Shown here in pieces: positions 35,851 through 45,693 of a DNA stretch of 64,000 bases. Positions within the stretch are counted from its first letter, which is position 1. Each line of letters begins with the position of its first letter. The stretch spans positions 1 to 64,000 of the forward strand of contig NZ_JNCF01000006.1 in the NCBI RefSeq assembly GCF_000770585.1, read 5' to 3'. Position numbers and translations under genes: made by a program. The notes beneath the pieces are model-generated. The model saw nothing but the letters and a program-made list of their open reading frames with translations. It was not told the origin of the DNA and made no database searches. The DNA comes from Legionella norrlandica (lineage in GTDB: Bacteria > Pseudomonadota > Gammaproteobacteria > Legionellales > Legionellaceae).

Positions 35851-38063
35851 TCAAGACGTTGCTGCGTAAGGTGAGTTATTATTTGTTTTTGCCATTTCAA
35901 AAATATTTAGAACTTCAGCACATTGGCTTTCAATAGAAAACCTTTCTTCCAATTTTTTCTGGGCACGACAAACTTGTTCAAAATGCTCTTTTGGAGAATT
36001 AGCCATTTTTTCAAAAGCACAAAGCCATTCCTCTTGAGTGTCAGCCAAAATACCACATCTGTCAGCACAACACTCGTCATACACGGTATTACGACTAGCA
36101 ATAACTGCTATACCAAGAGCAGTGTACTCTAGCCATTTTAGATTGGTTTTTAAATAATTAAAGTGTATTGGTGCTAATGGGCAAATACCAACATCCCAAT
36201 CGCATTTAGCAAATCTTTTCATAAATTCTTCATAATCACGAATCATTGGAACTGTTGTTATTCTTTCTTTAAATTCCTTTAATTCTGGAGGAATAGGTAT
36301 TGGGCCAAATATTTCAAAATTTATGGAGGGATTTCGTCGCAAAAACTCAACAAGGGAAGGTAGGATCATGCCCAGATCGTGGGTATGGTCAATGCCCATG
36401 TAACCAAATTTTCGAATTACGGGCTTCTTTGCTGCCGGAACAACAATCTTGCTGGCATGAAATATTTTTCCTGTGTATATAGGCGACTTGATACGCAATT
36501 TTTCAAATTGGTGCTGTAGACGTTTAGTAGAACAATGCACCAAACTCACATTGTCAAGCAAATACCTTACGTTTCTTAAGCGTTTCGGATTATTATGAAA
36601 ATTATATTTTTTTTCCCCAAGCTCGAGGGGTATATTTAAAATATCGTCATCAATGGTGTAAATTGTTGGTATGCATTTTTGTTCTGCCAATCTCAAAATA
36701 TATTCTGCACCGGGACCACTATATCGACAAAAAACTAGCTGAGTTGGTTTAAATGTTAAAAAGCGCTTCAAAAGATAATTATTTATTTCATCATCTTGCA
36801 AATGACCTTTAAATTCTGCATTTATCTGTGCCTCAGTTAAGATATCAATTAAAAACTTACCTGTTTGTATTAATGGTTTAAGCGGGTTAACCAAACTTAA
36901 TATTAAAGTCGGAATAAGCCCATTTGCTATGAACAATATGCGTTCCTGATGTTGTTTATTAGTTTTTATTGCTATAGATCTATTTTCAGTGGCATTAAAA
37001 AGTTTTACAAAGCGATAATAAACATCTTTAGGGTTAGTTAGCACTTTCTGATTCTCTAGAAAACGCTGTTGGATCTTTATAAATTTTTCTGGGTTAAGGG
37101 TCGCTTCTTTACTAAAATCTAACCAATCTTGTAAACTGCTAATTTCTGTTAATCCATTATAGTTATTGCAATCCATGACGCCTGTCTCCTCTCGCCATAT
37201 AGCTACTGGGATGCCGGCAAGAATCATGTCGATGAGAATGGAAGATGGCGCCGAAATACCGTAAGCAAAGCGTGTTAAGTCGACTTTATAGATTGGATTA
37301 TTGTTTAATGTCACATTAGGTGGGATTGGGATATTATTTTTTAAGATGAATTGCCCTCCTGGGTGTGGACGCAGTGTTACTGTTTTTTGATTTTTTGCAA
37401 GTTCAGTGCAAAAATCCTTAAATATCTTGATAAAATCAGTTTTGAAATCCCCAGCAACATTCAAACGCACTGAATGTAAATTTTCACATATCAATCCTTC
37501 ATGACGACGATCATTTTGTTTTCGAGATGGGGATAATTGTAATACTGCTGGTGGGCCAGACACATATAACTTTGCCCTTTGTGAAGGAACTATCGAGGTT
37601 AATCGTGATGAATCACACCAACCGCAGATAATGTCTGCAGCAAATGTTACCTTTTCTCCGTGCGCCAAAGTATGGTCTTTGCTGTGCAGAAAACCACACA
37701 TTCAAATCCATGTTGTAGGGTAATTCTCAACAAGGAGGGAGGGGCAAGTCGAAAAACATTATGGGTGGGGGAATGGGCTGGTAGATCTGATTCGCTTGCT
37801 GCCACTAAAGAGCCTGATTTTCCTTGCAGAAATTGGATAGCTTCTTTTTCATTGTCAAAATAATGGATTATAGTTCCTGTAGCTGTGCAAATTTCATTCA
37901 GTTCTTTTTGCCAAAGGCCTGAAGCATCACGCTTTAAAAATTTATTCGATACTAAAAGTTCTGTTTCTAATCCAAGATCTAATGAAGTCATGAACATCAG
38001 TGGTCGAATAATATTCACATCCTGCAGCAGATTAACAAGAAAGATAGCATGTCGTTTCATCAT
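35851..38063 (-). pseudogene. Large two-domain glycosyltransferase, frameshifted
   Basis: One C added to the CC at 37694-37695 (one G in the message) joins HGFECV to GFLHSKDHTLAHGEK and gives one protein of about 737 residues. The N-terminal part has TLRPHPGGQF and YGISAPSSILIDMILAGIPVAIW, like the GT-B domain of CDP-glycerol and capsule transferases. The C-terminal part is a GT4-like GT-B domain (FGYMGIDHTHDLGMILPSLVEFL, CPLAPIHFNYLKTNLKWLEYTALGIAVIAS). The start ATG at 38063 overlaps the preceding stop by four bases, so it is coupled to it. Confidence 0.72.
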
Positions 38064-39588
38064 GGGGTTACTTCCAGGTTGTATGATGGTATGTCAGTTA
38101 ATAGCCACCAGGGCGCTTTAGAATTCTCTGAATAAAAATAAACTAATTGAGGGAATAGAAATTGTAGGGATTTTGCCACATCATTCATAACTTTTGCATA
38201 ACTTGCTGTGAAATTTATGGAGGTATTCTTGTAGTTAAGAGCACCTCTTTGGCAATTACGATTAGAGATTAACTGGGATAAATTAATCTTATGATAGAGC
38301 CTGTCTACAATTTTTTCACACCCCAAAAAATTATTCTGTATTTGCTTACTTAACATCGAACAGTATTTTTCGGAAATATAAATGCTAAGATCATCGGAAT
38401 TAAAAGAAAAACGAAGGTCAAAATTTAATTTTTCTTTACAAAAAGGACTTGCTATGGAGAGTACCCCTACTTTTTGTACAAATTTATGTATCTCTCCCAA
38501 GGTATTTTTTCCATGGATAACAGCAATCAAAGGTTTATTGAGGTTGCAAGGAGACGATCCTGCATTGCAAGTTTCAATGAATTTGGCTAATTTTTCTGCT
38601 TCGAGTTCTGGTGATGCCCATTGTTCCATGATTTCTATCAAATCTGGAATGGTCTCTTTCCGCAGAGCGAGTGAGCCATTTTTAAGGTCATTTATCAGTT
38701 GTTGTGGATCTCTGTAAATAAATGGGGACAATTTTTCATACAGAGGATATCCGCAAGACAATACTTGAGTGCCTGACACCAGAGTTGTTACTGCTCTATT
38801 GAGAGACTTTGCGATGCTAAAATTTTGCGCATTAACAGGTAAAAAGCACATCATACTACGTGCTAACAATGCGGCTTCCTGTTCTTCAGTCCAGTCATCA
38901 ACGGTGTAAGGAACCGGTATCCGTCTAAGCATTGCCAAGGCATCCGCAGTCATGGCGCGTTGGTTAGTTAGTATCTCTAATTGAATATCGAACTCTTTAT
39001 CACGCAAGCTTGCAAGCTCTCCGGAAAATGCGACAAGATCCTTCAGTCCGACGGGAAAATAGGGGTTATCGCCAATCCCAAACCAGCCAACAGTCAGAAC
39101 TTTGGATTGGTTAAAATAATCCATTTTGGATTGAATTGCAGATTGAAGGACGTTTTTATCAATATCGGGAGATGAGTCATTCATGATGTGGATTTTTTGT
39201 CCCATCGCTAATTGATTAGCTACTTCGGCAATGGCAGGTGTTGAGCATAAAATAAAATCAATGTATTGTAAAATAGAGCATAACCAATAACGTAATTTTG
39301 GAAATCGATTGTCATTGGTTTGGCTGAAGTAATCATCAAAAAGATCGATACCTACCATTTTCTTCTGATTTTTTAAAAGACAGGTAATTACTAATGCTCT
39401 GGCATCATAGCATTTACTGATAAGATAAGAATCATGAGAAAAATCCTTCTTATCAGCCAAGTATTGGATTGGTACAATACTGAGCTCATGCCCGAGATGT
39501 TGAAGTGCGTTTTCAATTCGGCGATATCTTATGCGGACCCCCGCTTGCTTCAAATAGTCCTCGGAGGTACCAGAATACAAATCCTCAT
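38060..39588 (-). pseudogene. Glycosyltransferase (GT4-like), frameshifted near the start
   Basis: The body (GVRIRYRRIENALQHLGHELSIV, VLTVGWFGIGDNPYFPVGLKDL, SIAKSLNRAVTTLVSGTQVLSCGYPLYE) resembles a GT-B transferase with an N-terminal MRICILVP strand. The proper start is the ATG at 39588, which forms an ATGA overlap with the previous stop. From it, the frame MRICILVPP breaks. One extra base at about 39563-39567 (CC/TCC in the message) links VP to SEDYLKQAGVRIRY. As read, only a later, unnatural start is left. About 509 residues when restored. Confidence 0.65.
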
Positions 39589-41288
39589 CCTTTTATTATC
39601 TCCAATACGCTTGTCATTTTGTTTATAATGTTTTTAGGTATTATTGTATAGATTGCTGAGTTTGAGTTCATATTTAATTTCTCAGTCAATATTTCATCAC
39701 CTAAATAGCCTGCAGAAATTATGGATGTACAAAAATGTAGATATCCTTGCATCATAGATCGGATTCCATAGTCCAAATTGATATCAAAATCTGAAATGGC
39801 TTTATTGTTGAATCCTCCAATACGGTCCCAGATGTCTTTTCGTACCATGAAAAAAATGGATGAATTGGCTGCTACTGGATAGGTAGTAAAAGGAAAAATA
39901 TCGTGGCAATCAAACTCTGAAAATATTAATTGGCTCGAAGGTGAATGGGAGGGGAATATACCTCCTGAGTATACTTTTACTGGGGAGCTATTTGTTTTTT
40001 CTTGATTATCTCTTATCAATAGACAACTGGCGGAAGCTATCTTATCACCGCCTGCTATTAGACATAGGGTTTCAACAGTTCGCGGGTCATGTAGTACAAT
40101 TTCTTCATGTGCAATCAACAAATAACCATTTTGCGTATATTGCGTTGCTAAATTGATCTGTTCACTACGAGACAAATTGTTTTTATTTTCTATTACCGTA
40201 TTTTTTCCTGGAAAAAAGCGTTCTAGTTTTTCAGTAATTTGCTCCGAAGGCAATTTTGTTATGGCTACTATGTGAATGTTCTCAGCTATTGTTTGCCATT
40301 GTAATGACTCAAGGAATGCGCTTAATGCGGGTAGGTTGTGGCCGCATAATGGTAGCAATATGAAGATAGTATCCTTCACTACTAAAGGTTGGTGCTTTAG
40401 CCCACGAAAAATGGGTTTCTTATATTCAATAGGTAATGGCAAAATTAAATTACTTTCATTTTGAGGGTGTTTATCATGAAATTTTACAGCAAAAGGGATA
40501 TTTGAAATTTCTCCTGCATTGAAAAGATTGTTTTTCTGTGACAGAGGAATTAAGACAGGGAAATAACGGATTGCATCAGTAGCTTGAAAGTCTAGTAATT
40601 CGTTGCCAAGAGGGGGGACTTGAATTTTCCACTCAGGTTTTAATGTGCCTTTATCAATAATTACAAAGGAAGGTACCGTGCAAGGAGCCTTAGGCGTGTT
40701 GAATTGCCTTGTAACCAGTGCATGAAGAGACGGAATACAATCTGGGGGTAAAACTAATCCAACCAAAGCATTTTTTTCACGAGCAATAATTTGTTCGGTT
40801 AAGTTCTTATTTAGAAACTCGGGCAGCGTAGCCAGGTTCTCTTCAAGATAAGATGAGACCTTGGATGGGAGATTGGAATCGCATGGGTGAGAGGCTAATT
40901 TGATATGCATAATAACAGCAAGCCAGGTTCGAAATGCGGTTGAAAAAATGGGCTCTGCTCCTGTAGCTCCTTGCTGTAACTCAACTTCAATTCGTCCTAA
41001 AGCCAGATTTTCATGCTGATTATTTGCAATTCCAAGCCATTGATCGAGCAATCGTGTTGATAAGGCTTGCAGATTGTCAGGATAACTTAATTTATTATCA
41101 ATGGCACATAATTCACCATAATGCATCCCTCCACGAGATAAGGAAGGGAATGGAATGATGGATGTTTTAAGTAAATTGCCATCAGGCGATGTTACAACCA
41201 CCAATAGAGGAAAAAATGGATTAGTTAACGGCACATTGAGAAATGCAGGGTTATGGCCATTTAGAATGGTTTCAGCTCTCATTTTCAA
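39585..41288 (-). CDS. Large protein with C-terminal GT2-like domain
   Basis: A 567-residue protein. The N-terminal 300 residues (PLTNPFFPLLVVVTSPDGNLL, ESNLILPLPIEYKK) match nothing I know. The C-terminal half is GT2-like: IFILLPLCGHNLPALSAFLESLQWQ near residue 325, NGYLLIAHEEIVLHDPRTVETL near residue 410 and FFMVRKDIWDRIGGFNNKAISDFDINLDYG near residue 500. It may add or extend the sulfated chain. The start ATG at 41288 overlaps the end of the preceding 996-residue gene by four bases, so the products are made together. Confidence 0.6.
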   Translation of the reverse strand: MKMRAETILNGHNPAFLNVPLTNPFFPLLVVVTSPDGNLLKTSIIPFPSLSRGGMHYGELCAIDNKLSYPDNLQALSTRLLDQWLGIANNQHENLALGRIEVELQQGATGAEPIFSTAFRTWLAVIMHIKLASHPCDSNLPSKVSSYLEENLATLPEFLNKNLTEQIIAREKNALVGLVLPPDCIPSLHALVTRQFNTPKAPCTVPSFVIIDKGTLKPEWKIQVPPLGNELLDFQATDAIRYFPVLIPLSQKNNLFNAGEISNIPFAVKFHDKHPQNESNLILPLPIEYKKPIFRGLKHQPLVVKDTIFILLPLCGHNLPALSAFLESLQWQTIAENIHIVAITKLPSEQITEKLERFFPGKNTVIENKNNLSRSEQINLATQYTQNGYLLIAHEEIVLHDPRTVETLCLIAGGDKIASASCLLIRDNQEKTNSSPVKVYSGGIFPSHSPSSQLIFSEFDCHDIFPFTTYPVAANSSIFFMVRKDIWDRIGGFNNKAISDFDINLDYGIRSMMQGYLHFCTSIISAGYLGDEILTEKLNMNSNSAIYTIIPKNIINKMTSVLEIIKG

Positions 41289-44275
41289 TGATTTGTCCTG
41301 ATTATTTCATATTGATAAAATCTAACGACGAGTGGTTCATCAGTATTTTCAGATATGTTGTCAAAGCGAAAACGCAAAGTGTAATCATTGATGAAAGCAA
41401 TATCAGCTATAATAATTTGTGGGCTGATTAAGTTAGTAAAAGTGTACTTTAATGTCTGTGGTTTTGAACCAAAATAGTCTTTTATAGGACGCTTTATCAA
41501 GTCATCATAACAATGTAAGGATTCTTCAACATCACAGCATTGTATTTTGCAAAAAACGATAATCGACTCTATAAATGGAGAGAATTTTCTCTGAAAATTC
41601 TCATTGCACATTTCGCTTGGTATTGTCCCAAGGATGGTTCCCTCTAGTTCTACTGTTACAAAATTTTTATCACGCTTTAAATCAGCCTGTTTTTTCCAAT
41701 TGATTTTTTGAGGTTGAATCATAGGAAAAGAAACTGGAACAATGGCTTTTTCTGGAGGCGCGAAGCGTTTTGTTTTATCCGTTTGCTCCTTCGTTTTTAT
41801 GTCCGATGGAACGATAGTACGGCTTTCAATATTTCCAAATAAAAGATAATGAATAAGAGGATTTATTCTGTTTTCGGCTACATCCTGATATGTTTTGAGA
41901 TATGCTTTAGTATTAAATTTAGGACCAGGATCTCTGCCCTCTTTGGCTCCGTAGTAAAGATAATGTATTATGGGGTCAATATTGCTTTGAGCGACATCTT
42001 GATATTGATCAAGATACCATGCTTTATCAAATAAATCGGTTTGTTGAATAATTGTTTTATACTTATTAATTTCAAAAGATTTTCTGCTTTTTTTAACTAA
42101 GAATTTTTTAAAAATAGGAGTTAACTTCCTTTGCTTCTTTTTATATGTAATTGCTGTGTGGATTGTTTTTTTTAGGGAAGTAGGTGGGTGCCCTGATTTT
42201 TTTCCAACTAACATATAATGAATTAAGGGGTTTATGTCGCTTGCTACAATCGAACAAGAATCACAATAAGCATTGGTATTAAAATTGGGTCCTGGATCGC
42301 GCCCTTCAGCAGCACCATATAATAAATAATGAAGAGCCGGTTCAATTTTTTTCTGAGCTACATCTTTGTATTGAGCAAGATACCAGTTGGAGTCCAAATA
42401 TCCAGAACGACGAATGATACGCACTTTGGCTTTTAGGTTATCGGTATCCGAAGAGTTCTTTTTTCTTTTTCTAATAGGTTTTGCCAGAGCTCGGAGTGAT
42501 TTTGTGAGCTTCCATGATAGAGTATCTGACATCAGCATAGATTGTATTTTCTCACGTATCAATTCTTTGTTTTTTAGAGAAAGTTCTTTTTCTCGCTTCT
42601 CAAGTTTGTTTTTAATGTAGCTAAGCTCTTGTTTTTGGGAATCAAGTTGATTTTTTAATTTCTTTTTTTCTGAAATGATTGAAGTATTTGTGGTGGATAA
42701 AACTTTTATTTCTTCATTCTGTGCTGCTAATAATCGGTTAATTTTGTAATTTTTTTGGTTAAGTTTATCGCTTTCATCCGTTGCAATGAGAAGTCGTTTC
42801 TGTAAATCATTATTATTTTCTTTAAGAGCCTCATTTTCAAGAGAATAATCTCTTAATTGAACCTGTATTTTTTGGCCATCTTCTTCAATTTTATTTAATT
42901 CTTTTTGCAAGTTATTAATTTGGGTTTCTTGTTCAAGGATTTGCCGACGAAGTGTAATCTCTGTTCTTTTGCAGGTATCAATTTGATTTTCCTGTTCATT
43001 GATTTGCTGGCGAAGTATAATTTTTTCTCTTTTGCAGGTATCAATTTGATTTTCCTGTTCATTGATTTGTTGGCGAAGTATAATTTCTTTTCTTTTGAAG
43101 GTATCAATTTGATTTTCTTGTTCATTGATTTGCTGATGGAGAATAGCCGATCCAGTCTGCAAGAAGTTGATTTGGTTTCCTTTTTCAGTTAACTCAGTGA
43201 GCAATTTAAGTTTCTCTGACTCGAGATCTTGGATTAGAGCTCGTTGCTCGAACGAAGTTTCTTCAATCGTAATTAATTTATTCTGAATTTCGGCAAATTC
43301 TTTCCTGAAGTATTTTAGTTTTGATGTTGATCTTCTTCCTTCTGAAATTAAGCGTGAAAAAGCGGGGCCAGCTTCGTTCAAAGCATTTCTGATACTATCG
43401 AGGATGGAGTAATCGTTCGGATTTTCTCCAGTAATTACCCATCGATTAAAAATTTCAAAACTGTCACGTAACCATGCAGAAAGAGTAGGGTTTTCAGTTA
43501 CTGTGTCAGGAGTTTCATAATGGTGTCTATGGCTATGGGACAAGAATGCTGCAATTTCTTCTGCCACTTTGTCGGAAAAACGCGGCCAATGAATGCCTAA
43601 TGCGGATTGAGCTTCAGTGATTAGGCGTCCCCATTTTTTTATTAATTGATCATAACTTATAAAAAAGCGCGGTTGATTGCGTGAAATTTGCTCAGCATCT
43701 AAAACATAACGCAACCATAATAAATGTCCAAAAGGTTGTTCTAATCCGTTGCGTTTTTGCAGAGAGGCAGCTACTTCAAGGGGATTTCGGTGACAAAAAA
43801 CAATTAAAGGTTGTATGTTCATTTTGCCAAGGACATTCAACCAAAAAGGTGCTAAACGACATATTCTCGGATCTTTCAACGCAAATAATTTCGATCCCAT
43901 AAATTCTTCTTGTAGCAGGTTTATGGCTTCCTCTTGAAAACTCATTGCCTTGGGTGAATGAAACCATCCTTTATTAAATTCTGCCCAATCCTGCCAATGA
44001 CTTCCTGCAGAATCTAAAATTCTATCATTCAATCGGTTAATTGGAATGGACTCCCAATGACCAAGTTCATTACTAGTATTGGCTCCCAATAAATTATTAG
44101 GTAAATCACAACCAAGTAAGTTTAGCACACGGGTTAATGCGCTTGTTCCAGAACGGTGCATGCCAAGCACAAAAATACAAATAGCTTTATTTGTGTTAAT
44201 AGCTAAATTATTTTTATGCTTGGATTCTACGTTATTTTCTTCCAAGAGTATTACAGAATTATCTTCAATCATCAT
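41285..44275 (-). CDS. Sulfotransferase fused to coiled coil and repeat domains (996 residues)
   Basis: The N-terminal domain (about residues 30-290) is a Sulfotransfer_3-type fold: CIFVLGMHRSGTSALTRVLNLLG is the PAPS-binding loop, and PLIVFCHRNPLEVAASLQKR is the 3'-phosphate site. A coiled coil follows (about 320-610) with 21-residue repeats such as INEQENQIDTCKR. Then come paired modules (YLAQYKDVAQ, HYLLYGAAEGRDPGPNF; repeated at YLDQYQDVAQ) found in large glycan-modifying proteins, and a C-terminal beta-rich domain. It is first in a tail of ATGA-coupled genes and lies downstream of rfbA. Confidence 0.75.
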   Translation of the reverse strand: MMIEDNSVILLEENNVESKHKNNLAINTNKAICIFVLGMHRSGTSALTRVLNLLGCDLPNNLLGANTSNELGHWESIPINRLNDRILDSAGSHWQDWAEFNKGWFHSPKAMSFQEEAINLLQEEFMGSKLFALKDPRICRLAPFWLNVLGKMNIQPLIVFCHRNPLEVAASLQKRNGLEQPFGHLLWLRYVLDAEQISRNQPRFFISYDQLIKKWGRLITEAQSALGIHWPRFSDKVAEEIAAFLSHSHRHHYETPDTVTENPTLSAWLRDSFEIFNRWVITGENPNDYSILDSIRNALNEAGPAFSRLISEGRRSTSKLKYFRKEFAEIQNKLITIEETSFEQRALIQDLESEKLKLLTELTEKGNQINFLQTGSAILHQQINEQENQIDTFKRKEIILRQQINEQENQIDTCKREKIILRQQINEQENQIDTCKRTEITLRRQILEQETQINNLQKELNKIEEDGQKIQVQLRDYSLENEALKENNNDLQKRLLIATDESDKLNQKNYKINRLLAAQNEEIKVLSTTNTSIISEKKKLKNQLDSQKQELSYIKNKLEKREKELSLKNKELIREKIQSMLMSDTLSWKLTKSLRALAKPIRKRKKNSSDTDNLKAKVRIIRRSGYLDSNWYLAQYKDVAQKKIEPALHYLLYGAAEGRDPGPNFNTNAYCDSCSIVASDINPLIHYMLVGKKSGHPPTSLKKTIHTAITYKKKQRKLTPIFKKFLVKKSRKSFEINKYKTIIQQTDLFDKAWYLDQYQDVAQSNIDPIIHYLYYGAKEGRDPGPKFNTKAYLKTYQDVAENRINPLIHYLLFGNIESRTIVPSDIKTKEQTDKTKRFAPPEKAIVPVSFPMIQPQKINWKKQADLKRDKNFVTVELEGTILGTIPSEMCNENFQRKFSPFIESIIVFCKIQCCDVEESLHCYDDLIKRPIKDYFGSKPQTLKYTFTNLISPQIIIADIAFINDYTLRFRFDNISENTDEPLVVRFYQYEIIRTNH
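42908..43160 (-). repeat. 63-bp tandem repeats encoding three-heptad units
   Basis: The block GGTATCAATTTGATTTTC recurs at 42973, 43036 and, with small changes, 43099, exactly 63 bases apart. Each unit encodes 21 residues, that is three heptads, so adding or losing units keeps both frame and coiled-coil register. Degenerate copies flank the three good ones. It lies inside the sulfotransferase/coiled-coil gene. Confidence 0.9.
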
Positions 44276-44426
44276 AGTTATTCCATTACTTAGTAGTATT
44301 ACCTACCATTCGAAAACTTTTGATCGGTTTTTTGGGAATCAGCTTAATTGTAATAAATCATCCTTTGGCTCAATCCAATCGGACAAACGCATTAACCCGT
44401 AGGGCCGCAAACAGCACTGCTCTGTA

Positions 44427-45383
44427 TTAACAATTTGTTGAAGCTAAGTTATCTTCTGCTTGTTTTAAGTAATGACTATTCAAAAATTGACCAATATAAG
44501 GATTTTCCTCTTCCAGACTCAATTCCATCAAATATCGTCCATATGCTGTTTTGATTAATGGTTTTGCTAAGGATAATAGTTGGTCTTTATTAATCCATCC
44601 ATAATGAAAAGCAATTTCTTCCAGGCATCCCATTTTGCTTCCTTGGCGTTTCTCAACAGCGGAGACGAAATGAGAAGCTTCAATTAGAGATTCATGGGTG
44701 CCAGTATCGAGCCAGGCGTATCCTCGCCCTAGTAATTGGACATTGAGTTGGTTTCGATTGAGGTATAAGTTATTGAGGCAAGTAATTTCTAATTCTCCAC
44801 GGGCGGATGGCGTTACTTTTTTTGCTAACTGACACACTTGATTATCATAAAAATACAATCCGGTAACAGCGTAATTGGATTTGGGTCTCAGAGGTTTTTC
44901 TTCAAGCGAAATGACCCGTTGATATTTATCAAATTCTACTACCCCATAACGCTCAGGATCTTGAACGCGATACCCAAAAATACAGGCTCCACGATGTTGC
45001 TCAACAATCTCTCTGGCTTGGTTCAGTGCTTTGACCAAGCCATGGCCATAAAATATATTATCCCCTAGAACCAGGCAAGCATCCTCTTTTCCTAAAAATG
45101 ATTCTCCCAAAATAAAAGCTTGGGCAAGACCATCTGGTGATGGTTGCTCAACGTATTCAATTTTTAAACCCCATTGATTTCCATTTTTTAGTAAACGTTG
45201 AAAAGAAGGCATGTCTTCAGGAGTAGTAATAATCAATATTTCTCTGATGCCGGTAAGCATTAGTAAGGACAATGGGTAATATACCATTGGTTTGTCGTAA
45301 ATGGGGATTAGGTGCTTGTTCACCCCTTGAGTCGCGGGGTAAAGACGTGTTCCAGAACCTCCTGCCAGAATAATCCCTTTCAT
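44427..45383 (-). CDS. rfbA: Glucose-1-phosphate thymidylyltransferase
   Basis: RmlA couples glucose-1-phosphate with dTTP to dTDP-glucose, the first step to dTDP-rhamnose and many deoxy- and amino-sugars. Motifs: [17 protein letters not shown] at residue 2 for nucleotide binding, [17 protein letters not shown] near residue 23, [13 protein letters not shown] near residue 105, and [17 protein letters not shown] near residue 215. At 318 residues it is some 25 longer than E. coli RmlA, with the extra at the C-terminus. The other rml genes are not in the window. Confidence 0.95.
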   Translation of the reverse strand: MKGIILAGGSGTRLYPATQGVNKHLIPIYDKPMVYYPLSLLMLTGIREILIITTPEDMPSFQRLLKNGNQWGLKIEYVEQPSPDGLAQAFILGESFLGKEDACLVLGDNIFYGHGLVKALNQAREIVEQHRGACIFGYRVQDPERYGVVEFDKYQRVISLEEKPLRPKSNYAVTGLYFYDNQVCQLAKKVTPSARGELEITCLNNLYLNRNQLNVQLLGRGYAWLDTGTHESLIEASHFVSAVEKRQGSKMGCLEEIAFHYGWINKDQLLSLAKPLIKTAYGRYLMELSLEEENPYIGQFLNSHYLKQAEDNLASTNC

Positions 45384-45693
45384 ATTTTCCCTTTATATAC
45401 GAAATCAAGGAATTGAATATTAACAAGGGTTATTGTTGATGTCTATAAAGGAAATTATTTGCTTGAGCAATAAAAAATATTCGCGTAGGATTAGCATAAA
45501 TTCGTCAGTGGTTGTCTCGAATAATTCTTCCTTCACCAGAAAGTTCATTTGAGAGACGCTTATTACCCTCTCTCCCTAACCTTCTCCCTTATTCGGGAGG
45601 AGACTTAAGGTGAAAGATTATAAAAATGGCTTTTGATGACTTAAGAATATGGCCGTTTGGACCGGGTTATTAATTTAGGATTTTAGTCATAGG
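45384..45693. repeat. Intergenic region with a palindromic repeat
   Basis: This 310-base gap lies between rfbA (reverse) and kpsE (forward). The only clear element is at about 45567-45600: CCCTCTCTCCCTAACC followed by CTCCC-TTATTC-GGGAG. It resembles a widespread class of intergenic palindromes. The kpsE promoter must lie after it, but I could not place it. Confidence 0.45.

Noticed and set aside
42971-43160. Regular repeats that could suggest a CRISPR array
   Set aside because: The units abut at 63 bases without unique spacers and encode a coiled coil in frame, so this is a coding tandem repeat.
42905-43192. Forward-strand ORF made of repeated LIFLFIDLLAKYN-like units
   Set aside because: It is the antisense of the 63-bp coiled-coil repeats in the reverse-strand sulfotransferase gene. 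Its periodicity comes from that gene.
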